A stretch of DNA of 64,000 nucleotides from contig OX465283.1 in assembly GCA_949987705.1 (NCBI GenBank), forward strand, positions 3,886,207 through 3,950,206, read 5' to 3'. The stretch is from Thereva unica. Lineage: Eukaryota; Arthropoda; Insecta; Diptera; Therevidae. Below are positions 9,222-21,200 of this stretch, piece by piece; positions within the stretch are counted from its first letter, which is position 1, and each line of letters begins with the position of its first letter. The notes under the pieces were generated by a model. That model was not told where the DNA came from, searched no databases, and worked only from the letters and a program-made list of their open reading frames with translations. Both the position numbers and the translations under genes were made by a program.

Positions 9222-12200
9222 TTAAAGTGTAGATTCATTTTCTAACTTTCCAGTTTTTGGAATGTTTTGATTCTGTAAAGAAAAAAACGAGAGAAAAGAA
9301 TTACAAATAAAAATTTTAACAAATCAATTAAAAAACAAATATTTTGATTACTTACACTAGTTTTGGTTTTCGCTTGAATTTGAATAAATTTTCGCATTGC
9401 TGGAGTTAATAGTGATTGATCAACCTTTGCTGGATCATTGCCGCCCAATATCGATGTACAAATTAAAGCGATTATTACAGTTACAGAAGCTCCTAGCATT
9501 GTGTACCACATGTAGGAAATACGGTACAAGGCGAATATGCTACTGTAAATAAGTTTTGTTTTAGTAAATTAGTGATTATTTTATGAATCTTACTCGGAAC
9601 CAGAGTCATGAGGCCCACTATCAGGTATATGTGCTCTATCAAAATAATATGAACAATTAGAAACCGCCATAGGCTTTGTTTCGAAATGCAGTGATCCTGA
9701 AGCGATGGCTAATTGTGCATTTAAGCTGATCCATGACATGAAGACGACTCCGATAATTCCCCCAACAAGGGCGCTCTGAAAAATATGAGAACTTTGTCAA
9801 ATAGCTTAATTAAAAAAATTGTTGGCGCTGAGGAGATAGCGAATACATTTTACCAGGGTCCGAATTTCGCACTCGACTGTGTCCACGGCGAAATAAAGGA
9901 AATCGCTGTGCACACCGTTGAGTTCACACTTGCGGCATCCGGCTCCAGGACTGCTACATTTCTCCATTTGAGGTTCCCAATTTTACATTCTCCTGGATAA
10001 ACGAAAGACGGTGTTCTATTCCAAATAATCGAACTGTTTTCAAGGATAGGTCAATGTAGGACTTGTAAACTACAGCCCTGTTATAAAAGAGCTTGGAGAT
10101 GCCGAAACTTAACGAGAGTTGAACAGTTGTTAACTTCAGCTTAGGCAAAAGTCGTATCGATGGAAACGACTGGTCCAAACTGGTTTGATAATCAGTGGTA
10201 TTCTCGTTGGCGAGTGACGTGACAAGAGAGACGCGGTAGAATGAAACTGACGATACCTACACATGTATCGAGGAAAATGTCACCACACGCCACCTTGCGA
10301 CAATTAAATACGAATTTTGTCGATTTAATCGCCAGAAGTTTGTTAGATCGGCAATGAGAATACCAATCCAAGGTCGAAGTGACACATCTGTCACGTCATT
10401 CGACAACGAGAATAAGGCTGAATATATCCAAGTTGACGACTGAATGTACGAAGATAGAGCTCAGACGTATGTGAGCTAGAGCGGTACAGCGAGCGGTCGA
10501 TTCAAGTTATCTGTTTCGAGTTTTCCATTGAATTTTTTCATGAGTTGAAACGACACATGAGTTGAAACGACGAATCTGAGTTGCCACCCCTGCAACCAAG
10601 CCCTCGGCTGTAGGCCACATGCTCATGGAACTGATCAAATATGAAGAGTTTATACTACTTCAAGAAATTCATAATGTGATTGTGCAAGTATAAGATCGAG
10701 GGTTTTTCAAACTTTGTAGAAAAATGGTCCGATGATAGTTGTCGAGCACACTTCGACCCAAACCCAAACACTTTCTCATCGTGCAGTGGTGTTGCGTGAA
10801 TTATGTGTGCGTTCTCTGTCGACAGGTTTGTTTATTGACTCCGCCAGAGAGTGTAAAATAAGCTTCGTTCATCATCGAAATTTTGTCCCAAAACTCTGGC
10901 TCGGCATCGATCATTCTTGCGACGGCATTTCCATATTACAAATGACGCGGCTTGTCCGTTGGCAATAATCATTGAGGAAGCTGCACATTGTTTGGGAAAA
11001 AATCTTGCTTCATAATCCTCTTTAGAGTCCTTCCACTCACGCCTAACTCCTGAGATCGACGGCAATACGACACATTTGGATTATACTCTCTCTTACCGGT
11101 TCAACAACTTCATTGGAGCGGTTGAATAGGATGCTGGTGAGTGGCTACAGACCCGTCCTCAAAGAAATTCGTAACCAAACTAGGAATTGTGCTGTCTAAA
11201 GGCGCCGCATTTCCCTCCAATTTTTTACGATAAGCACTTAGTCTTCACAGTTTCCGCCCCGGCTTTGATGGCACCTGCCCAGATGTACGAGTTTTATTCA
11301 TGGCGGGGCTAAATGCAGGACTTGTAGATTGTAGCCAAGGCAGCAGGATGAAGGAGAAACTTACATCTCTTAAGTAATCCGAGGTATTGATCGGCTTGTT
11401 TGGCGACTTGGAATATGTGGTTATCCCATCGCAGATCATTGGATAAAGTCACGCCGAGGGTGTTAAGAGATGGGTCAGCTGTTAGATTATCCTTGCCCAC
11501 TGAAATAGAGGGAAGGTCAGTGCAAGTTTTAGTGGGCATAAGATAGTATTTGGTTTTGGTTGCGTTGAATTCGAAACGATTCTTGCTGCCCCAATCAAGA
11601 ATGAGCTTAATGTCCGCGTTAAGAGAGTTGGACATGAGACCACGTTCTAAAAGACAAAGTCTGACACTTGCTTGTTTTATGTTGTCGAAGTGGTAGGAGT
11701 AAAACAGAGTACCGTCATCCGTAAAACTATAAAGTGGATTGGAGGGGACTGAGAGCAGATCATTAATGAATATAAGAAAGAGAGCAGGTAAGCGAATTGT
11801 CCCTTGGGGAATGCCGGCCGGAATGGAGTGAGGGTTGGATTCAACGCCATCCAATACTACCTTGATTGAACGCCCAGAAAGAAAGCTCTCAATCCAGTTC
11901 CTTAGAACTAGTCGATACCAATAACTTGCAGTTTAGACAGCAGAACGGGATGCCATACTCTGTCGAAAACCTTGGAGATATCCAGAGCAACCAGACCAAG
12001 CTCGCTGAAGCGATGGATGGTGTGTTCAGTCTTTTTTGGTACCGTACTGCCGGTCTATAATTTGGTTAGATTCTAGGTATTTCATCAGCCTTCTATTGAT
12101 TATTGTCTCCATGATTTTGGAGAGAACAGAAGTAATTGCTATTGGGCGGTAGTTTAAAGGCTGGTTGGCTTCGCCTTTTTGGGAATGGGCTGAACATGAG

Positions 12201-15200
12201 CTAGTTTCCAAGAGTTGGGATAAACTTTAGAGAAATACGACAGGGCAAAAAGTTTGCGCAGAGGTTTAGAAACTTAAATTCGACTACACTTAATACTACC
12301 TTGATTAAAAGGCAAAAAGAAAATTACTATGCTATCTAGTAACTGCTCTTTGGCGGTAGTTTTTGTGTGGAAGCCGTGCTCAGCTGTAAGTCCATTTTGA
12401 ACTTTGTCGACGGCAGAGTGTTACTCGACCAGATTCTAACCAGAACTACATCGAAAGAGTTGATGTCGGTGATGACGGCTTCCTTGTCATACTTATAGAC
12501 CATAGCAGAGGAGAGAATGCCAAGTTTTTTCTGTTAGAAAGAAAACAAGAAAGAAGGGAATGATAACGAGGGCATGAAAAGTGGGAAACCTGGGGGCTCG
12601 AAACGTGTTCTCTGTTATGACAGTCGGGCCATGCTTCTTTTATGGGAACACATAAAACACCACGCCTAAAAGCAATCATCCTGGAACAATTGTGCCAAAC
12701 GTAATATCCCTTCTAATTACCGAATCTAGTACTATGTGAAAAAAGACCAAAATATAAATATATCTACCGCGATCGAGCAATTAAATACAATCGTTCTTAC
12801 TTTATATAAATTATGTATAGTTGAGACATCTCTTCCCATAAATACTTACATTTGCATTAATCCAAGGTAAAAATATGCCCATTGTAAAAACACCAAACAG
12901 TGGGCCATTTGTGATAGCTTCCAGACTCATTGTCAATTGTAAAACTGTTCCCATTTTCTCCACAATATAAACTAAAGCAACACATAAAATTCCAACACCA
13001 ACGACCACCGATCTTGTAATCCAAGCGGACGCAGTCTCTGAAAGTGGTCTATTAACAAATGGTTTAAAGAAATCCTCTAGAACAACTGCTGACATTGAAT
13101 TTAGACATGTTGATAAGGAGCTAAGCGCTGCACTAAATACTCCAGCGATAAATAATCCAGATAGTCCCGGAAGATCACGAAATATATCCATCACGTACAA
13201 TGGCAAAAGCTGATCCTTTTGTCGAGCGAGCTTAAAGTAAAATTGTTATGAAAAATTATTTGTTCACTGAAAAATTTGTTAAACCTTTGTTGTCAAAGGA
13301 TCGCAATTTCGATAAGTGGCGTAGATTAGTAGGCCGTTGTAGCTGCATAGAAGCATTACGACTAGAACACCGACAACAAACGACCAAAGTGCTGTCCGTC
13401 CGGCTTTCAGGGTTGGCAGGCATAAGTATCTTTGAATCATATTTTGGCTTACAGCGTTGGTTTGAGTCCAGTATATAACTCCGCCAATAACCTGAGACCA
13501 AATCGTGTGTCGAATGGTTGGATTTATGTTGAAGCTGCAAACTTAAATTATAGGTTTTGGTAAGGTTCATTTGTTGAGTACTTACTCGGGCGGTTCTATC
13601 CTTTCTGTCTTCATAGCATTATCCCAAACCACTTGGGCACCGCCTACATCAATACTACCCTTTATGGCAACAATTAGCAATGCTCCGACCATAGAGAAGA
13701 TCTGCACAACATCAGTCCATACAACTGCCTTTAGACCACCCTGTTTTTGAATGTACAAATGGTTATTTCTAAAATTGAACTGAAATCGAAAACAACTTAC
13801 CACACAAGTGTAAAATACGCAAACCAGGCAAACGATTGGGGTGATGATATGGATATTGACACCCGTCACTAAAACCAAAAGTATCCCACTTTAAATATTT
13901 GGCGTATTTTAACAGAACACATACCTTGATTGAATGCCAAAGCTGGAACATAAATAACAATTGGTAAGTAGCCAATCTAAAAGTTTAAAACAGATTGAAA
14001 TCAAAATAACTCTGAGCACGTTTTGATTATTTTGATCCATCTGATACCTACGTTCATCACCATGAACATCACCGATCCGAACATTCGCAGGCGCCGATCG
14101 AAGCGACTTTCCAAGTACTGCAATTAGAAATGATTGGGGATTAATATTCGATAATTTTTGAATAATTTTGATTTAATTGGTTTTTCGAATTAAGCGTATT
14201 TTAAAATGTTTTTCAGTGTTTTGCGTGTTGTTTTCGTTTTGTTGCAGGATTTGTGTCGATCAACCCAAGATATTGGCCAATTTGGGAATGTGCAGCCAAA
14301 TTGAGAAAGCTAGATCGATAAGGGATGCTGCCAATTTGTTGACTAGACTTGCAAAGGCCACAATGGGTGGACTTTAACAATACTTTCAATACGTCGAAGT
14401 GGACCAATATTTTGTAAGAGTTGATAAAGCTGTAAGTACCTAGTGCAAATTGTGAATGATAAAATTCCTTGTAGGTATGACACTCCAGTGCGAGTCAGAC
14501 GAAGGGTGAGGAACACATCGAAAGTAGTGCTAATCTGCAAGCGGAACATGTGAAGACCTTAGCGGTGAAAGTAGGTGATCAAGTCATCCGCTCCCACCTC
14601 GCACTTAGGTACCTGGAAAAGATTATTAATCTAAGGCTCAATTTCGCACCACTCGCAAGGATGCTGCCTAATATAGGGGACCCCACGCCAGGTCAATGCC
14701 TCCTTATCACGAGAGTGGTAAAGTGATTAGTTTCCTCTACTTTATGCAGCAGTAGAAGAAAAAACTCTGCGTATCGGCTAAGTACCCTTCGAGCTTGCTG
14801 TACCTATCGGGCCATATCTTATGAAACAGCATGTGCGATAGCAGGAATGACCTACATTGATATTTTGGCACGGAATATGCAAGGTGGAACCTAATGCTGC
14901 GCGACGAATTTTGATGGACCCATACAGTCATACCATCCACCCATGCAATGGCGCTATAGCCCAAATCGAGCCTTGGCCCTCTCTAGGGAATTTCTCCAAG
15001 TTTGACTGTTCCTTGACCTACTGGTCTATTTCCTGAAATTTTGTTAAAGTCTTAGTCTGTTGATTTGAGAGTTCTGGGTCGTCAAAAATTTCATACAACT
15101 CGTCGTTGTATCTCCTTTGCCATATTCGATCCTCTCGGGCTCATCTCTCTATTATGCATCCGAGAACTTTCCTCTCAAACCTGTCGACTTGTTCCTCTAT

Positions 15201-18200
15201 GTCCTGGGTCATAGTCCAAGTCTCGCTGCCAAAGCACAATAATGGTCATATTACTGTTTTGTAGAGTGAAAGTTTCGTTTTTCTGTGCACAAATCTTGAG
15301 CAGGTTTTGTTTTTGGGCATAAAAGGTTCTATTAGCCAGTAGTATTCGTCTGGTTGTTTTTTTCTTTTTCTTGGTTTCTTGATTGAGTTTTCCCAGCCCC
15401 ATATCTCAAAAGTCATTGGTTCTACGTAAATTTCGTATAGGATTTCTTTAATAATCTTTACTTAGCCAGATTGTAGATTGTTCCGCAATCGTGTTGTTCT
15501 ATTTATAAAAGAAATTCTAGGCCATGCTGTGAATCTGGTACGACGAACTTTTCAATATTGATTTAATCTCCTATTACCGAACAAGTGTGGAAGATATATT
15601 ATCTAATTTTTAATTCCCTGAAAATAAACAAATATCACAGCCATGTACTATACGAGTGTACCAGTAATTTAAAAATGCAATCAAAAGTTCTCAGGTTTAG
15701 TTCTCAACGGCAGCTACACTATCAATTTGCCCTGGGAGATTTAATTGCTTTACAGGGTGAAAGCTAAATGAGTACATCCGTTAGGGTCTCTGTCGAATAG
15801 CAAATGAATGACCTTGAGGTCTTTGACTAGAAGCCACTGTCAAACTAGTAGTCGGAGGAATTAATTGTTCTATGGAAGATTTGTTGTGATTGAAATCGCA
15901 AATTGATTCGTTTCGCAAGTTTATGAAAAATATGTTTTTGTCACTTGGAAGTAAAAGTGGAATCGTTTTCCTTAACGAATTCGTGAGATTAGGGGTCCTA
16001 TTTGCTAGACATAATAACGTATTATAAAAGTGTGCGTGATTATCCTGAAAATAAAATGAAGCCATTGAAAGAGACTAGTGCGAAAATAAGTAAAATGAAT
16101 AATACCTTAATTTTTTGATGTGGCAGATCTAAGCTCAGAAATCACCCTTTGTACTACCAGTCTGTCATGTCGTTGTTCACGTCATGATGCTATATGTAGC
16201 AGTAAGCTTAGTGCGGGGATAGAATAGGTCTGGAAACAGATGGCTATCAACCCTGCGTTTGAACATCATATAATGAAGAATTTTTTGGAGTACGAGTCTG
16301 TAGCCACTCGCCAGGGTTCTATTCGACCGCAACGCTCCAACGAAGTTGTTGAAGCGGTAATAAAGAGCATTGCCGATAATTCAAATGAGTCGTATCGCCG
16401 CCGATCTCAGGAGTTAAACGTGAGTCAAACAACTGTTTTTTTATTTGAAAGACTAGAGGCTCAGGAAAGGCCCTTTATACTGTCGCGAGTCTATTTTTTT
16501 TCGTAGAGAGTGCAATGTCGCACAGCAGCTCTAGTCAACTGTCACAATCAAGCCGTGAATTTTTTTTATTCCACCTATTCCTAACCAATACTATCGTGAC
16601 TCTGACATCATGGCATCGAGAACCAACTCGCTGGAGTGTTATGCCTCCTGAAACGAGTTAAGTCTCATCAACCAACCGATTACATGCGCTTGGTGGAGCG
16701 GGTAAGGTCTAGCGAAGGCTATAACAGGAAGAATCAGGAATGTAAAGAGGGAAGAAGAAAGAAGGAAAGTTATGTAGGTGGAAAGTGGAAAAGGCGAATG
16801 ACCGTGGGCCTGCCGGGACTCGAAGCCGGAACCTCTGGGATGGTAGCCAGACGCCTTACTTCCTAAGCCACCGAGGAGGATTATGAAGCGAGAGCTTCAT
16901 CTCTTCTCATACAAAGTTCAACTTACTCAAACATTGTTGCCAACGCACGCGAGTTAGATATTCAGTAGATACTAACACTAACAAAGATAATTTTTGGCAA
17001 GAAACAGAAGATAAATATAACAAGAAATAAGAAATCATAATCATAATTCATTTTCCCACGACAAACATTTTTGTTGTCTAAAATACTTCTACGTCGGAGA
17101 ATTTTGCCTCCTTCGCATTCTGAGTAAAACAGAAAAATCTCAAGTTGCATTAACTGAAACAAGTTGCATCTAAATTATTAAGTCGTGAGAAAATGAATTT
17201 GATAACATCAGCAAATTTCTGTTAGAACTTTAAGCAGGTAAGAAATTATTAAATGTTTTGTCAGTCAGTTAAAATATAAATTTTAATCCGTTCGGTCACA
17301 GTTCGGTTATAATAAAGATTGTTTTTAAGCTTTTAAAAAGTTTTGTGTTTTTTTATTTTTTTAACCAACTATTTTTTGAACTTTTAAGTTGGCTTGCAAC
17401 GACGAAATATCTTCGCAAGAATTGATCAATGTCCAGCCAGATTTTTGGGAAAAAAGTTCGATGACGTACAAAGCTCATTTTACACTCTCTGGCGGAGTCA
17501 AAGTTCTTCAAAGTTCGAGAAACCTTCGATGGCGAACGCTATAGTTGGAAAGGGCGTGAAAAAGGTCAGCCGAGCCTATCTTCCACAAAACGCGCACCTT
17601 GTTACACCTCAGCCAATGAAGCTATGAACGATGAAGCTCTTGCAAAGTTTATGCCAGCACGCCGTAGGGGAACTGAGGAACTTAAAGCTAACATACGAAC
17701 CGAGTGTATGTAACAGGGGGGCCGCAGTATCATTACGTTTTGAATCCACTGATCTATAGTATTCATTAATCTGAGGTTTGAACGCCTGGATGTTGTAGGA
17801 CTTCGAAAATAAAAATACTGAAAGATTGTTCTACAGTCGAGCTGCTCCTCTATTTATGAACGAATTCTTTGTATGTATTGTGCGCTCGATAGGAACGAGA
17901 AGGCAGATGAGTTGGCCAGACTTGGGTAACTCTCGCGAGAACACCGATGTCTGTATGTAGAGAAGCCGCTATCCGTGCTAAATAGAGATATCTCCATGTA
18001 CTTCTTCCCGCAGCTGTCTTCTATCATTATGCATTAAGGGTAGGAATGCTTGGCGCGTGACCTCTTGGGGTTGCTTCGAAGAATGGTGTTAAAAATTACG
18101 GGACAGTGGTATCGGGCATCATGCAGCCAGATTAAGAATTCCGTACAACACTTTCTCAGCGGCTGTACGGCTTTGGCCAACATTCAACATCGTACACTTG

Positions 18201-21200
18201 GAAAGCTCTGCTTAAAGGTTTGATGGTTTGCCAAATGTTGCAAATTATTTGGAAATAAGACACTTCGTTTTAGTAGCATGGAATTCGACTCAATTCTTAC
18301 GGCTCCAATCGAGAATAACTTCAATAACTCCGTAAGTTGAGTAGCACATACTTATGTCCACCATCATAGAGACAACGTCTGGCGTGCGATTGTCAACATT
18401 ATCGAAGGTTTAGAGTAATGTAAAATACTGACATCGGCGAAGCTGCGACTTGGGTTAGAATGTGCCAAAGAACTAGTCGTTATCAAGATTACGAAAAGAG
18501 CAGGTCATTAAATTGATCCCTGTGGGGCACCAGGAGAGATGTTGTGGGGCTTAAATTTGACGCCGTCCAATACGTCAAAAAGAATGCAGTACAAAATTAC
18601 GTCTATTTTTACTTCATAAGTAATTTTAAGCATTCACACAAAGTTTAAAATAAATTATAATTGAAACATTTTCCGTATCATAATTATTTGCGTTTTCAAA
18701 TAATAAATTAAATTAAATGGAAACCATAAACTATTCAACCTGAAGTAAATCTCCCCTAAGTAAAATTCCTAAAAGCTTAAGCAGGTGTAAATGCTCAAAA
18801 ATTATTTATGGTACACAAACAGCGATTACGATGCAAAAAAAGTGTATGTAAGTCTGCATGCAACTTGCAAGTGCAAGGCTGCAAGATTCATTCTGCAATT
18901 AAATAAGTTCTAGTGAAAACATGCAATTTGCTGAAACGGCCGTGATCTTGATAGAAGGCCGCGCGGAAATTGAAAGATGAGTGAGAAAAAAGAAATTTTC
19001 ATGTTCTCTTAAGAGCTATTTAAAATTTCATTCATTAATAAGAAATTAATGAACGAACATTTTTGATGTATGATCCGAATGAATTTGTGTTTTTCCAATA
19101 TTAATGGGCATACATCCAAAAGTGTTAGAATTAATTACAGTGTTTTTCTTATAAATTTTGTTTAATTAGTTTTATCCAAATTTTCATAAATTTTTGTAAT
19201 ATTTTAGAAAATTAGTTATAATTTTTTTAGGAAATACCGTTGCTACTTTCTGATTTTGTTATTTCGTTATAGGGTGCACCATATTTAGTCTACAATAATT
19301 TCAAATATTTCTAGTGAAACGGTTGTTAAAATATCTGCTAAGTCATCTCAAAAATAAGAGTGTCTATACATCTAATCCACATTGCATTATTTCGTTTTCG
19401 TTCACTTATCATAGCTCAATCGATTCCCCTCAGCCTCACACTAAGTGTTTGTTAAAAGCGTCGCTCCTTTTCTCGATAATCTTAAAAAGTACCGAACATC
19501 TTTATGTGAAAGTCCAAGCTTAAGAGCACCCTTTCCACTACCAGTGAGTCATGTCGTAATCATCATCGCGCAATGTCTAGTAGTAAGCTTGGTTCGAAGG
19601 AAGGAATAGAGGTCAGAATACGTTAATAAGAGTCTGCAGGATGCCGAAGGAAGAGGCGATGTGAACTTTTTGTAGGAGTTCACACCAAAGACAAGACTTT
19701 TTCATCAAGCCCACGGATGGAACAAAAGCTAAAACAAATCGATATCCTCAATAGAAGCCAGCTGGGCTAAAGACGCAACCGTCGGGACTGGCGAGAGAGT
19801 TTTATGTGTCCTTGAAAAAGTGAATTCCTCTAATCAGCCGAAAAAAGCTAGACTAGTACTAGTACAGACATTCTTCTTCTTTGATACGTTAGCTGGCCGT
19901 TCAAGCGGGACGTCCCAGCAACGAATATATTGCTGGCGATGTCGCTGGGTATCGAACTACATTCACGATTCCTTTCCATTTTCGACGTTTTGATGGTAAT
20001 ATTTCTTCGTTTCCATATGCTATAGCGAGGCGAATGTTGCCGTTACCTGGCCGATGTCGCTGTGATCGTCGGCCGTCGATGCCACTTTCTTTTCCTCAAC
20101 CAATGATCCCATATATTTGAACATCGGAACCTGTTCTGTTTGGATTCCACCGAGATGAACACTGGCTCTCGATCCGTCCGTTGTGAGCACTTTGGTCTTT
20201 TCCGCATTGATTTTTAATCCGTATGACCGGGCGATGCAGGAAATGTATAAGATATTCGTTTCTTCGGCGCTAACGTTGGCGAACATCAAGTCGGTTACGA
20301 TGTTGTCGTCGATCCAAGCTCGGCGTAGGCCAGCGAATGTTTCACACATATTCGCGTCGATCACAGCGTTGAAGAGAAATGGCGAAGCGACATCTTCTTG
20401 TCGGTCACGTGTTTGAAGCGGGAGCTCATAAGTCGCTTCGAATACAAACGCTCAATATTTGATCAATGCATCCCCGATGTGGTCTCAGTCTCGCTTGTTC
20501 TTTCCGGCTCGTTTGCTTTCAATATTTCTGTAGCCGCGATTGCACGATTTTCATAAATACTTTGCCGACGATCGAAAGGGAGGTAATATGGCGATTTTTC
20601 TTACTTCCCGACTGTTGCCTTTCTTCAAAATAGGCACAACAATCTCTTTCTTCCACCCCGGCGGGACACGATCCGAATGACATATGTGTGTTATGAGGAC
20701 GTAGAGTTATTGTGATAAGACATCAACTCCGATTTTGATCATCTCGGCGGTTACTTGGTCTGTTCCCGCCGATTTTCAATTTTTCAGCGATTTTATTGCC
20801 GTCTTTATCTGATTTTATCGCTGCATTTTGTGGCGGATCATGGTTGTATAGCTGGTGAAAGAATTCTCTCCATTGCTGCAGGCGCCCATGGGGAGAGGTC
20901 ACGAAAGTTCCATCCGAGTGGATGTTGTCGTTTGTTGATATTGTTTGCCGCCTAAACGCCGGATTGTCTGGTACAACATCCGGTACTCGTTCCTAGACAT
21001 CGCTATTTCCATGTCGGGCACGTTATTCCAGTACGCTTCGAGATGCCTTATTAGAGCTGCTCTAACCAAAACGAGTGCCGCACTAGAGCAAACTAAGGGC
21101 TTGAAGAGATATACGACAAAATAAATTTAGTTCCAAACATAAAATTGAGTAGACTAAGACGACTCGGAGACATTGTACGAACTTCGGAAGAAAGAATGCT

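Noticed and set aside
16800..16880. Possible functional tRNA gene
   Set aside because: Good A and B boxes, but the anticodon loop is one base too long, the acceptor stem does not pair properly and a SINE body follows.
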